Origin: Cellulomonas sp. URHE0023 | GTDB lineage: Bacteria; Actinomycetota; Actinomycetes; Actinomycetales; Cellulomonadaceae | Assembly: GCF_000688475.1 (NCBI RefSeq) | Contig: NZ_JIAN01000005.1 | Coordinates: 62,001 to 126,000 of the forward strand | Direction: 5' to 3' | Length of the DNA stretch: 64,000 nt | Part shown: piece by piece, positions 35,620 to 43,547 of the stretch | How positions within the stretch are numbered: the first letter of the stretch is position 1 | Layout: the number at the start of each line of letters is the position of its first letter | Made by a program: the position numbers and the translations under genes | The notes under the pieces: generated by a model | Told to the model about the DNA's origin: nothing | The model's input: only the letters and a program-made list of their open reading frames with translations | Database searches by the model: none

Positions 35620-36999
35620 ATGTCGGCGACCTCCACCAGCCCGGGCCCGTCGCTGCGGGTCTCGCTGCCCGGCCTGCAGCCGACCGTCAAGGACTTCCTC
35701 ACCAACGAGGCGGGCAGCGCGGTCTACCTGCTGGCCGCCACGATCGTCGCGCTCGTGTGGGCGAACTCGCCGTGGGCCGACGCGTACGAGTCGTTCTGGG
35801 CGACGACCGCCGGGTTCCACATCGGCACCTGGGGGGTGGAGCTCGACCTGCACGGTTGGGTCAACGACGCGGCGATGGCGATCTTCTTCGCGGTCGTCGG
35901 CCTCGAGATCAGCCGCGAGGCCACCACGGGCGACCTGCGCGACAAGCGGACCGTCGCGGTCCCGGCCCTCGGCGCACTGGGCGGGCTGCTGGTCCCGGTC
36001 CTGATCTACCTGGCGTTCAACGGCGGCACCGACGCCGCCCACGGCTGGGGCGTCGTGATGTCCACCGACACGGCCTTCCTCGTCGGCATCCTCGCCCTGT
36101 TCGGGCCCAAGTGCCCCGACCGTCTGCGGCTGTTCCTGCTCACCCTGGCGATCGTCGACGACATCGGCGCGATCACCGTGATGTCGATCTTCTACACCTC
36201 GGACATCGACGCGATGGCTCTGGCGCTGTCCGCAGCGATCGTGCTGGGCATCGTCGTCATGCGCTGGCTCAAGGTCTGGCAGCTGGCGCCCTACGTCGTG
36301 GCCGGCATCGCGCTGTGGTTCGCGGTGCAGGCGTCGGGAGTCCACGCGACGCTCGCCGGCGTCGTCGTCGGTCTGCTCGTCCCGGCGAGGGCCGCGGACC
36401 AGGAGGACATCGACGCCGTCGCGAAGTACGGGCGCAAGCTGATCGACACTCCCACGGCCGACCGCGAGCACCTGGCCGAGCTGGCCGCCCGGGCAGCGGT
36501 CCCGACCAACGACCGGCTGCAGCGGATCCTGCACCCGTGGAGCGCGTTCGTCGTCGTGCCCCTGTTCGGCCTGGCCAACGCGGGCATCACGCTGGACGCC
36601 GACTCGCTGACGGCCGCGGCTCACTCCCGGCTCGCCATCGGCGTCGCTGTCGCGCTCGTGCTCGGCAACGCGATCGGGATCACGGGGGCCGCGACGATCG
36701 CTCTGCGGTTCGGGCTGGGCGAGCTGCCCGGCCGGGTGCGCTGGGGTCACCTGCTCGGCGGCGCCGTGCTGGCGGGCATCGGGTTCACCATCTCCCTGTT
36801 CATCGCCGAGCTCGCCTTCGATGACCAGGTCATGCTCGACAACGCCAAGATCGGCATCCTCGCCGGGTCCCTCACAGCCGCGGTGATCGGCTCGGTCCTG
36901 CTGCGCTGGCTCGGTGAGAAGCTGCCGCTGTGCTCCCCCGCGGGCGACGGCCCGCCGCCGGCGCTGCCCCCGCTCCCCTGGACGGCCCCGGCGAGCTGA
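35620..36999 (+). CDS. nhaA: Na+/H+ antiporter NhaA
   Basis: A 459-residue electrogenic antiporter with about twelve helices. Key regions: FLTNEAGSAVYLLAATIVAL, FFAVVGLEISREATTGDLR, STDTAFLVGILALFG and the ion-binding aspartate pair in LTLAIVDDIGAI near 180. A proline-rich C-terminal tail ends the protein. It starts 54 bases after ppk2; co-transcription is possible. The extra in-frame upstream region lacks coding character, so ATG 35620 is used. Confidence 0.95.
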   Translation: MSATSTSPGPSLRVSLPGLQPTVKDFLTNEAGSAVYLLAATIVALVWANSPWADAYESFWATTAGFHIGTWGVELDLHGWVNDAAMAIFFAVVGLEISREATTGDLRDKRTVAVPALGALGGLLVPVLIYLAFNGGTDAAHGWGVVMSTDTAFLVGILALFGPKCPDRLRLFLLTLAIVDDIGAITVMSIFYTSDIDAMALALSAAIVLGIVVMRWLKVWQLAPYVVAGIALWFAVQASGVHATLAGVVVGLLVPARAADQEDIDAVAKYGRKLIDTPTADREHLAELAARAAVPTNDRLQRILHPWSAFVVVPLFGLANAGITLDADSLTAAAHSRLAIGVAVALVLGNAIGITGAATIALRFGLGELPGRVRWGHLLGGAVLAGIGFTISLFIAELAFDDQVMLDNAKIGILAGSLTAAVIGSVLLRWLGEKLPLCSPAGDGPPPALPPLPWTAPAS

Positions 37000-37037
37000 C
37001 GCCGCGGCGTCGAACGTCGGTGCGCGGTAGCACCCGG

Positions 37038-37835
37038 TCAGGCGATCGGGTCGTCGACCCCGTAGCTGCTCAGGCTCAGGGTGCGCCCGTCTGCCGCGAG
37101 GATCTGCGCGGTCGCGGCCTGCAACGACTCGACCGTGTCGGTACCGGCCCGGACGAACCGACCCGACAGCGCGTCGAGCTCACCGTCGCCGAACGCGCGG
37201 ACCAGCTCCGCAACCGCCTCGACGGGCGTCCACTGCGTCCGTCCGGCGTGCATGGGCATGCCCGTCGTCATCTGAGTCTCGACGTGCCCCGGCGCGAGGT
37301 CGATCACGCGGAGCCCTCGGTCGCGGTACTGCGCGTCGAGCTGGGTGGTGAACCGCGCGAGGGCGCCCTTGCTGATCGCGTAGCCCGTGTACTCGGTCAT
37401 CGCGCGGTGCCCGGCACCCGAGTTGAGGTTGACCACGCGCCCGCCGCCCCGTGCGAGCATCCCGGGAAGGACCGCGTGCGTGACCAGCAGCGGGCCGCGC
37501 ACGTTGGCCTCGATGACACGCCACGAGTCCTCGACGTCGTCGGCGACGAAATCCGTGGCGGCGCTCTCGATGACGCCCGCGTTGTTGACCAGGAGCCCGA
37601 TGCCGCCGAGCTCGTCCTCGACCCGTGCGACGGCGTCATCGACCTCCGTCGGGTCGATCAGGTCCGCGGCCGCGACGCACGCGAGGCCACCGATCTCGTC
37701 GGCGACCTCGTCCAGGGATGCCCGGGTCCGGCCCACGAGCGCGACCCGGTACCCCGCACGGGCGAGCCCGAGCGCGATGCCCCGACCGATCCCGCGCCCT
37801 GCACCCGTCACCATCGCCGTGCGCAGCACGCTCAT
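37038..37835 (-). CDS. Short-chain dehydrogenase/reductase
   Basis: A 265-residue classical SDR: TGAGRGIGRGIALGLARAGY as cofactor loop, NNAGVIES, and the catalytic YAISKGA with the serine in LNSGAGHRA. The arginine after the first beta strand and VGRTRAS favour NADP. Substrate unknown. Its ATG overlaps the stop of the upstream DsbA-like gene by four bases, so they are co-translated. Confidence 0.9.
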   Translation of the reverse strand: MSVLRTAMVTGAGRGIGRGIALGLARAGYRVALVGRTRASLDEVADEIGGLACVAAADLIDPTEVDDAVARVEDELGGIGLLVNNAGVIESAATDFVADDVEDSWRVIEANVRGPLLVTHAVLPGMLARGGGRVVNLNSGAGHRAMTEYTGYAISKGALARFTTQLDAQYRDRGLRVIDLAPGHVETQMTTGMPMHAGRTQWTPVEAVAELVRAFGDGELDALSGRFVRAGTDTVESLQAATAQILAADGRTLSLSSYGVDDPIA

Positions 37836-38338
37836 GCCCGGTCCACCGCCTCACGCAGCCTGTCCGCGGTGATCTTGCCGTGGAACCTCTCGCCGTTCAC
37901 GAACAGCGTGGGCGTTCCCTGCACACCGAGCTCGAACCCGGCTGCGTAGTCACCTTGCACCGCGGGGGCGAGCGCCTGCGCTCCTGGTCCCGCGACCTCC
38001 GACGGATCGATGCCCAACGAGGTAGCCGCCTGACGCAGGTCCGGCTCGCTGAGCCGTGACTGGTCACCCATCAGCAGCTCGTGCATCTCCCAGAACCGTC
38101 CGTGCCGACCGGCGGCCTCTGCCGCGAGCGCCGCCGAGAGAGCGTGCGGGTGCACCTCGAACAGCGGGAAGTGCCGCCACACGAGCCGCACGCGCCCGTC
38201 GGAGGTGTCGACCAGCTCCCTCAGCGGGCCGGCTGCGGCCCGGCAGTACGGGCACTCGAGGTCGCCGAACTCGAGGATCGTCACCGGGGCGTCGGTACGT
38301 CCGTACACGTGCCGCTCCGGCGGGAACTCGTCAGTCAT
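37832..38338 (-). CDS. DsbA-like thioredoxin-fold protein (cytoplasmic)
   Basis: A 168-residue single-domain protein: VTILEFGDLECPYCRAAAGP holds the CPYC active site, followed by a helical insertion (FPLFEVHPHALSAALAAEAA) and the cis-proline loop VQGTPTLFVNGERFHG. There is no signal peptide, unlike secreted DsbA or Tlp proteins, so it probably acts on cytosolic thiols (FrnE/DsbA-like). It overlaps the SDR gene by four bases. Confidence 0.88.
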   Translation of the reverse strand: MTDEFPPERHVYGRTDAPVTILEFGDLECPYCRAAAGPLRELVDTSDGRVRLVWRHFPLFEVHPHALSAALAAEAAGRHGRFWEMHELLMGDQSRLSEPDLRQAATSLGIDPSEVAGPGAQALAPAVQGDYAAGFELGVQGTPTLFVNGERFHGKITADRLREAVDRA

Positions 38339-38394
38339 GGGTCGAGGATGCCTCACGCGCGACCGAGTGGCGCTCTGACCACGGGGAGATTCGC

Positions 38395-39411
38395 TCACCG
38401 CCCGCGGCGGGGGCGAAGCGGTGGGCTGGCCGTTCCGGCGCCGGCCGCGATGCCCCCCACCAGGTCGCGCAGGGCGTCGCGGGCGGACCACTGCGGACGG
38501 AAGTCGAGCTCGCGGGTGGCGCGGGCGGTGTCCAGCAGCGGGGCTGCGAGGGCCATGTCCAGCCAGCCGGGCCCGACCGGGACGACGCGCGCGTGCCAGC
38601 CGGCGGTCAGGAGCGGCCGGACCGCGGTGGGTGGCACCTCGTGGAACCGTCCACGGGCGACCACGTCCGCGACGTCCTGCCCGCGCAGCACTCCGGGGCC
38701 GGCGATGTTGAACGCACCCTGCGCGCGGCGGACCACGGCCTCGCGGTAGGCGGCCGCGACGTCGGAGGCGTGCACGGCCTGCAGCCGCAGGCCCGCCGGC
38801 CACGGCAGGGCGCCGAGGTGTCCACGCAGAGCACGCTTGGGCGCCCAGGGGCCGAGGAAGTACCGGGCGATCTCCTGACCCGCGGAGCCCTGGAACACGA
38901 GCGCGGTGCGTAGCCGGGCCACTGCGAGGTCGGGCACGTCGTCGAGCAGCCGCTCGACCTCCGCCTTGTCGACGCTGTACGAGGAGGACCGCACGCCGTC
39001 GGTCGCCCACGCCTCACTGCGGGGTACGTCGTCGGGCGCTGGTGAGTAGGCGCCGACCGACGAGGCGACGACGAGGTGCCGGACGCCGGCTCGGCGGCAC
39101 GCGTCCACGACGTTCCTGGACCCGGTGACGTTCACGTCGTGCAGGTAGCCGCGGTTGCGGCTCGGCTGGATCGCCCACGCGAGGTGCACGACCGAGTCGG
39201 CGCCGGCGAACGCGGACGCCAGCTGCTCGGTGGCGTACGGCCCGCTCACGTCGCACTGCACCCACCGCGCCACGTCGTACGGCGGCGGTGGGACCGCAGA
39301 CGGCACCCGCCGGGCGACGCCCACGACGGAGGTCACCGTCTCGTCGGCGGCGAACCTGCGCAGCACGGCGGTGCCGACGTTCCCACTGGCTCCCACGACC
39401 ACGACCCTCAT
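38395..39411 (-). CDS. NAD-dependent epimerase/dehydratase (extended SDR)
   Basis: A 338-residue extended SDR: VVVVGASGNVGTAVLRRF binds NAD(P), DSVVHLAWAI and VASSVGAYSPAPD follow, and the active-site YSVDKAEVE supplies the Tyr-x-x-x-Lys pair. The substrate is unknown; GASGNVG-type proteins often act on sugar nucleotides or act as regulatory NmrA-like sensors. The last 20 residues are Pro/Arg-rich. Confidence 0.85.
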   Translation of the reverse strand: MRVVVVGASGNVGTAVLRRFAADETVTSVVGVARRVPSAVPPPPYDVARWVQCDVSGPYATEQLASAFAGADSVVHLAWAIQPSRNRGYLHDVNVTGSRNVVDACRRAGVRHLVVASSVGAYSPAPDDVPRSEAWATDGVRSSSYSVDKAEVERLLDDVPDLAVARLRTALVFQGSAGQEIARYFLGPWAPKRALRGHLGALPWPAGLRLQAVHASDVAAAYREAVVRRAQGAFNIAGPGVLRGQDVADVVARGRFHEVPPTAVRPLLTAGWHARVVPVGPGWLDMALAAPLLDTARATRELDFRPQWSARDALRDLVGGIAAGAGTASPPLRPRRGR

Positions 39412-39448
39412 GGGATCGACGATTCCAGGTCATTCCCGGGCGCGCAGT

Positions 39449-40012
39449 TCAGAAGAGCAGATCGGGCGTCCCCTGCTCCAAGTCGAGCAGGAACCGCTTG
39501 CGGTCGAGCCCCGCGGCGAAGCCGGTGAGCGCCCCGTCCGCACCGATCACCCGGTGGCACGGGACGACGATCGCGATGCGGTTGCGCCCGTTGGCGGCAC
39601 CCACCGCCCGCGACGACGTCCGCGGGTCCAGCCCGACCGCCGCGGCGACCTCGCCGTAGGACCAGGTCTGCCCGTACGGGATCCTCAGCAGCCCTTCCCA
39701 CACCCGCACCTGGAACGTGGTCCCGACCAGTGCGAGCGGCAGGTCGAAGACGGTCCGCTCACCGGCGAAGTACTCGTCGAGCTGGGTACGGACCTGGTCG
39801 AACCCGTCGTCGTCGCGCTCGCCGAACGGCCCCTGGGCAGGTGCGTACTTCGAGTCCGGCATGAGCAGCGCACTGAGCCTGCCGTCGTGCGCGACGAGCG
39901 TGGTCGGCCCCAGCGGCGTCGACACCACGGTGTGCGTGATGCGCACGCCGTCCCCAGCGGCGGCGCCGGCACGAGGCATCGACCGGTCCTCGTCGAGAAG
40001 CATGGTGCCCAT
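39449..40012 (-). CDS. ogt: Methylated-DNA--[protein]-cysteine S-methyltransferase
   Basis: A 187-residue Ogt/MGMT repair protein that removes O6-alkyl groups from guanine. It shows TTFQVRVWEGLLRIPYGQT, YGEVAAAVGLDPRTSSRAVG (helix-turn-helix with the arginine finger) and the acceptor cysteine in IVVPCHRVIGADG. ATG 40012 is chosen because GGAGGGG lies just upstream; GTG 40033 is in frame but would place the ribosome site inside the gene. Confidence 0.94.
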   Translation of the reverse strand: MGTMLLDEDRSMPRAGAAAGDGVRITHTVVSTPLGPTTLVAHDGRLSALLMPDSKYAPAQGPFGERDDDGFDQVRTQLDEYFAGERTVFDLPLALVGTTFQVRVWEGLLRIPYGQTWSYGEVAAAVGLDPRTSSRAVGAANGRNRIAIVVPCHRVIGADGALTGFAAGLDRKRFLLDLEQGTPDLLF

Positions 40013-40033
40013 CCTGTCCCCTCCCACCGACAC

Positions 40034-40072
40034 GCCCGTCGCGCGTCCTCACCAGGAAGACGCGCGACGGGC
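40034..40072 (-). terminator. Terminator after the ABC exporter operon
   Basis: A perfect 14-bp stem (GCCCGTCGCGCGTC at 40034-40047 with 40059-40072) and an 11-base loop lie 14 bases beyond the permease stop and just before the ogt ribosome site. Confidence 0.85.
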
Positions 40073-40085
40073 ACGGATCGTGAGG

Positions 40086-40895
40086 TCAGTCGGTCGACCG
40101 CAGAAGGGTCCTGACCCCGACGACCAGCCCGACGACGGCGGTGAGCACCGCGGCGAGCCACCCCCAGCCCACGGCAGACACCGCGAGGTCGCCCGCGAAC
40201 AGCGCACGCTCGGCCTCGACCACCCAGCGCAACGGGTCGAACGCGGAGGCCACCTTCATCCACTGCGGCCCGCTCTCGATGGGCAGGAGCATCCCGGACA
40301 GGATGAGCAGGGGGAACAGCACGGTCTGCTGGACGGCCCAGAACATCCACTCCTGCTTGCGCACGGCGATGGCCAGCGCGTAGCTGAACGACCCGAGCCC
40401 GATGCCGAGCACGGCGAGCATGGCCAGGCCGACGACGGCACCGACCGGGTCGGCGCGGAACCCGAACGGGAGCATGACCACGATGACGATGAGCGCCTGC
40501 GCGACCAGCGGCACGATCTCCTTGAGCGAGCGCCCGACGAGCTGCGACGAACGCGACAGCGGGGTCACCAGGAGCCGCTCGTGCGCGCCGGTCTGCATGT
40601 CGGCCTGCAGGTTGGAGCCGGTGATCGACGTACCGAACAACGTGGTCATGACCAGGATCGCGGGCACGAACCACTGCCACACGTCGGCGGACGGCAGGTC
40701 GGTGGAGCCGGCCAGCAGCGGACCGAACAGCGCGAGGAACACCAGCGGCTGGACGAGTCCGAAGACGACCGAGAACGGCTCGCGGACCACAGGCCGCAGC
40801 TCACGGGTCGTGACGAGCCAGACGTCGGCGAGCCAGGAACGGCGGACCTGGGTCGGGGCGGCCACGGTCGGGGTCTCGAGGGTGATGGTGCTCAT
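40086..40895 (-). CDS. ABC-2 type exporter permease (DrrB-like)
   Basis: A 269-residue permease with six helices and the ABC-2 pattern: EPFSVVFGLVQPLVFLALFG, the conserved ERLLVTPLSRSSQLVGRSLK cytoplasmic segment, and FPLLILSGMLLPIESGPQWM. It overlaps the ATPase gene by four bases. The pair resembles antibiotic or lipid exporters of the DrrAB class; the cargo is unknown. Confidence 0.9.
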   Translation of the reverse strand: MSTITLETPTVAAPTQVRRSWLADVWLVTTRELRPVVREPFSVVFGLVQPLVFLALFGPLLAGSTDLPSADVWQWFVPAILVMTTLFGTSITGSNLQADMQTGAHERLLVTPLSRSSQLVGRSLKEIVPLVAQALIVIVVMLPFGFRADPVGAVVGLAMLAVLGIGLGSFSYALAIAVRKQEWMFWAVQQTVLFPLLILSGMLLPIESGPQWMKVASAFDPLRWVVEAERALFAGDLAVSAVGWGWLAAVLTAVVGLVVGVRTLLRSTD

Positions 40896-41881
40896 GCTGC
40901 GTCCTGCCCTTCGGTCTCATCGGAAGAAGAAGACTGCTCGTCGCGCAACGACCGGCCGGTCAGGGCCAGGAAGACGTCGTCGAGGGTCGGCCGTACCGCG
41001 AGCGCCTCGAGGAGCGGTGCGCCGGCCTGCGACGCGGCGATGACCAGAGACGGCACGGCGGTACCGGCATCGGCCACCCGTGCCTCGATCCGCGACCCGT
41101 CCACGACCACGTCCCGCGCCCCCGGCACGTTCGCGACGAGGCCTGCGACGACGGCGGCGGAGCCCGTGGTGGTGAGCACGACGCGGTCGCCGGCGAGCGT
41201 GCGCTTGAGCCCGTCCGCGGTGTCGTCGGCGATGATCTCGCCGTGGTCGACCACGACGACTCGCTCGGCCATGGTGTCGGCCTCATCGAGGTAGTGCGTG
41301 GTGAGCACGATCGTCATCTGGTGCTCGGCGCGCAGCCGCAGGATGTGGTCCCAGAGGTTCGCACGGTTCTGCGGGTCGAGGCCCGTGCTCGGCTCGTCGA
41401 GGAACAGCAGCTGCGGCGCGTGGACCAGGCCGAGTGCCACGTCGAGACGCCGGCGCTGACCGCCGGACAGCTCACTGACCTTGCGGGTCGCGTGCGCCGA
41501 CAGGTCGAGAGCGTCGACGAGCTCATGGGCCCGTCGTCGCGCGGACGATCGGTCGAGGCCGTAGATGAGGCCTTGGGAGTACAGCTCGTCGACTCCGTGC
41601 TGGGTGTGGCCCGCGCCGTTGCCCTGGCCCACGTAGCCGATGTACCGGCGCACGGTCGCGGGGTCCGCGACCACGTCGACTCCCGCCACGGTCGCGGTGC
41701 CGGCCGTGGGCCGGACGAGCGTCGTGAGCATCCGCATGGTCGTCGTCTTGCCGGCACCGTTCGGGCCCAGCACCGCGACGAGCTCGCCGGGTGCGATGTC
41801 GAGGTCGATCCCGCGCACGGCGTGCACGGTCTGGCTCTTGCTCACCTCGAAGTCCTTGGTCAGTCCTCTGGTCGTGATCAT
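40892..41881 (-). CDS. ABC exporter ATPase (DrrA-like)
   Basis: A 329-residue ATPase: Walker A LGPNGAGKTTTMRML, Q-loop YVGQGNGAGH, signature ELSGGQRRRLDVALGLV, Walker B LLFLDEPSTGLD and the switch histidine in LTTHYLDEAD. The C-terminal 90 residues form a DrrA-type regulatory extension. ATG 41881 is preceded by GGAAGAG. It is the first gene of a two-gene operon divergent from a WYL regulator across an 87-base region. Confidence 0.94.
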   Translation of the reverse strand: MITTRGLTKDFEVSKSQTVHAVRGIDLDIAPGELVAVLGPNGAGKTTTMRMLTTLVRPTAGTATVAGVDVVADPATVRRYIGYVGQGNGAGHTQHGVDELYSQGLIYGLDRSSARRRAHELVDALDLSAHATRKVSELSGGQRRRLDVALGLVHAPQLLFLDEPSTGLDPQNRANLWDHILRLRAEHQMTIVLTTHYLDEADTMAERVVVVDHGEIIADDTADGLKRTLAGDRVVLTTTGSAAVVAGLVANVPGARDVVVDGSRIEARVADAGTAVPSLVIAASQAGAPLLEALAVRPTLDDVFLALTGRSLRDEQSSSSDETEGQDAA

Positions 41882-41924
41882 GGGCTCTTCCTTCCGGGAG
41901 GGGTACGGCTCGACTCTCTCGGAG

Positions 41925-41949
41925 GTAGCGGCCAGATCCTGTCCGCTAC
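41925..41949. promoter_or_regulatory. Inverted repeat between ABC exporter and WYL regulator
   Basis: GTAGCGG (41925-41931) and CCGCTAC (41943-41949) form a perfect 7-bp dyad with an 11-base spacer in the divergent intergenic region, 20 bases before the regulator ATG. It is the best candidate operator for control of both units by the WYL protein. Confidence 0.55.
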
Positions 41950-41968
41950 TCCGTGCCATCCTGACGTC

Positions 41969-42937
41969 ATGTCCACGCCGTCATCGAGGCTCCTGTCTCT
42001 CCTCTCGCTGCTCCAGACACGCCGCGACTGGCCCGGCGACGTGCTCGCCGACCGGCTCGGCGTCAGCCCGCGCACCGTGCGGCGCGACGTCGACCGGCTG
42101 CGCGAGCTCGGCTACCCCGTGCACGCGGCGAAAGGCCCGGACGGCGGGTACCGGCTCGAGCCCGGAACCCACATGCCGCCCCTGCTGCTCGACGACGAGC
42201 AGGCCGTCGCCCTCGTCGTGGCGCTGCAGACCGCGTCGACGGGAGTCGACGGGGTCGACGAGGCCGCCGTCCGTGCCCTCAGCACGCTCCGCCAGGTCAT
42301 GCCCGCCCGCCTGCGGTCGGCCGCGGAGGCCCTGCAGGTCACGGCCGTGACGCGTGCGTCCACCAGGGACCGCCCGTCGGTCGACGCCGAGACGCTCATG
42401 GCCGTCGGCGGCGCGGTGCGCGCCCGCGAGGTGCTGCGGTTCGACTACGCCGGCGGAACAGCGAGCGCGCTGGGTCTGCCCCGCCGCGCGGAGGCCCACC
42501 ACCTCGTCACCTGGGGCGGTCGCTGGTACCTCGTCGGGTACGACCTGGAGCGCGACGACTGGCGCACGTTCCGTGTGGACCGGATGACCCCCAAGACACC
42601 CTCGGGACCGCGCTACGCGCCGCGTGACCTGCCGAACGCCGACGTCGCCGAGTTCGTCGCCGAGCGGTTCCGGTCGATCTCGCCGTGGGAGTCGTCGGCC
42701 CGGGGCGAGGCGCTCATCGACCGACCCGCCGAGGAGATGGTCCGGTGGGCCGGACGCGACGGGTTGGTCGAGGCCCTGCCGGACGGCCGCAGCCGTGTGG
42801 TCCTGTCGTCCTGGTCGTGGGACGGGCTCGCCGCGCAGATGGCGATGTTCGGCGCACCGTTGCAGGTGGTCGGGCCGCCCGAGCTCGCCGACGCGATGCG
42901 ACGCCTGGCCGCGCGGGTCACTGCCGCGGTCGCGTGA
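41969..42937 (+). CDS. WYL-domain transcriptional regulator
   Basis: A 322-residue regulator: N-terminal DeoR-like helix-turn-helix (RLLSLLSLLQTRRDW, then LADRLGVSPRTVRRDVDRL), the linker PPLLLDDEQAVALVVALQT, and the WYL ligand-binding domain (WGGRWYLVGYDLERDDWRTF) followed by the WCX C-terminal domain. It is divergent from the DrrAB-like exporter, which it probably controls. The ligand, perhaps the exported compound or a nucleic-acid signal, is unknown. Confidence 0.92.
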   Translation: MSTPSSRLLSLLSLLQTRRDWPGDVLADRLGVSPRTVRRDVDRLRELGYPVHAAKGPDGGYRLEPGTHMPPLLLDDEQAVALVVALQTASTGVDGVDEAAVRALSTLRQVMPARLRSAAEALQVTAVTRASTRDRPSVDAETLMAVGGAVRAREVLRFDYAGGTASALGLPRRAEAHHLVTWGGRWYLVGYDLERDDWRTFRVDRMTPKTPSGPRYAPRDLPNADVAEFVAERFRSISPWESSARGEALIDRPAEEMVRWAGRDGLVEALPDGRSRVVLSSWSWDGLAAQMAMFGAPLQVVGPPELADAMRRLAARVTAAVA

Positions 42938-43547
42938 CCTCCAGGGCGGGGTGGCGCAGGTCGTCCACGTGGACGACGAGGTCCGCGACGGCGGTCGGGA
43001 GCATCTCCTCCTCGTAGCGCGCGAACGCGGGCAGGGTCCACCGGTCATCGGCCGGCGTGAGCCGGGCCAGCGACGACGGCCGCACCGTCAGATGCACCGC
43101 GACGTCGTGCTCCAGCCACCGCCCCAGCAGCAGGCTCCCGTCCAGCACCAGCACCGCACCCTCCGGCGCCTGGACGTACGGCGCACGCGTCGCGCGGTCG
43201 CGAACGGCGTCCCACAGCGTCGGCAGGTACCGACCCTCCTCGGCGAACCTGTCGAGGACCTCACGCCCCAGGGCGCCCAGGTCGAGACGGTCCTCGAGGT
43301 ACGCGTCCGGGTCGTGCCGACCGAGCTCCCAGCGCACGGACGCCGGCCGCAGGAAGTCGTCGGCGTGCACGCGCGCCACCGCCCTGCCTGCGGTTCGCAG
43401 CGGGTCGACGAGCGCATCCGCGAGCGCGGCCGGCCGAGTCGAGGGTGCACCGTCCACGACCACCCGCACCCGGCCCGGTCCGACGGCACGCACGGTCGCG
43501 ACGACCCGCTCGACCAGCGCGTCGCGGGTGACCGGTTCGATGCTCAC
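42918..43547 (-). CDS. Uridine-kinase-like protein lacking Walker A
   Basis: A 209-residue protein aligned with actinobacterial uridine-kinase-like P-loop proteins: RVHADDFLRPASVRWELGR (substrate DD-F motif), DPDAYLEDRLDLGALGREVL, and LVLDGSLLLGRWL. The P-loop position reads VVVDGAPSTRPAALAD, with no Gly-Lys-Ser/Thr, so ATP binding and kinase activity are doubtful. GTG 43547 overlaps the mechanosensitive channel gene by four bases. Its 3' end overlaps the convergent WYL regulator gene by 20 bases. Confidence 0.75.
   Translation of the reverse strand: MSIEPVTRDALVERVVATVRAVGPGRVRVVVDGAPSTRPAALADALVDPLRTAGRAVARVHADDFLRPASVRWELGRHDPDAYLEDRLDLGALGREVLDRFAEEGRYLPTLWDAVRDRATRAPYVQAPEGAVLVLDGSLLLGRWLEHDVAVHLTVRPSSLARLTPADDRWTLPAFARYEEEMLPTAVADLVVHVDDLRHPALEVTRPRQ

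Noticed and set aside
37009..37025. GACGCCGCGGCGTC-like self-complementary sequence between nhaA and the SDR gene
   Set aside because: No loop can form without unpairing the centre; too weak to call a terminator.
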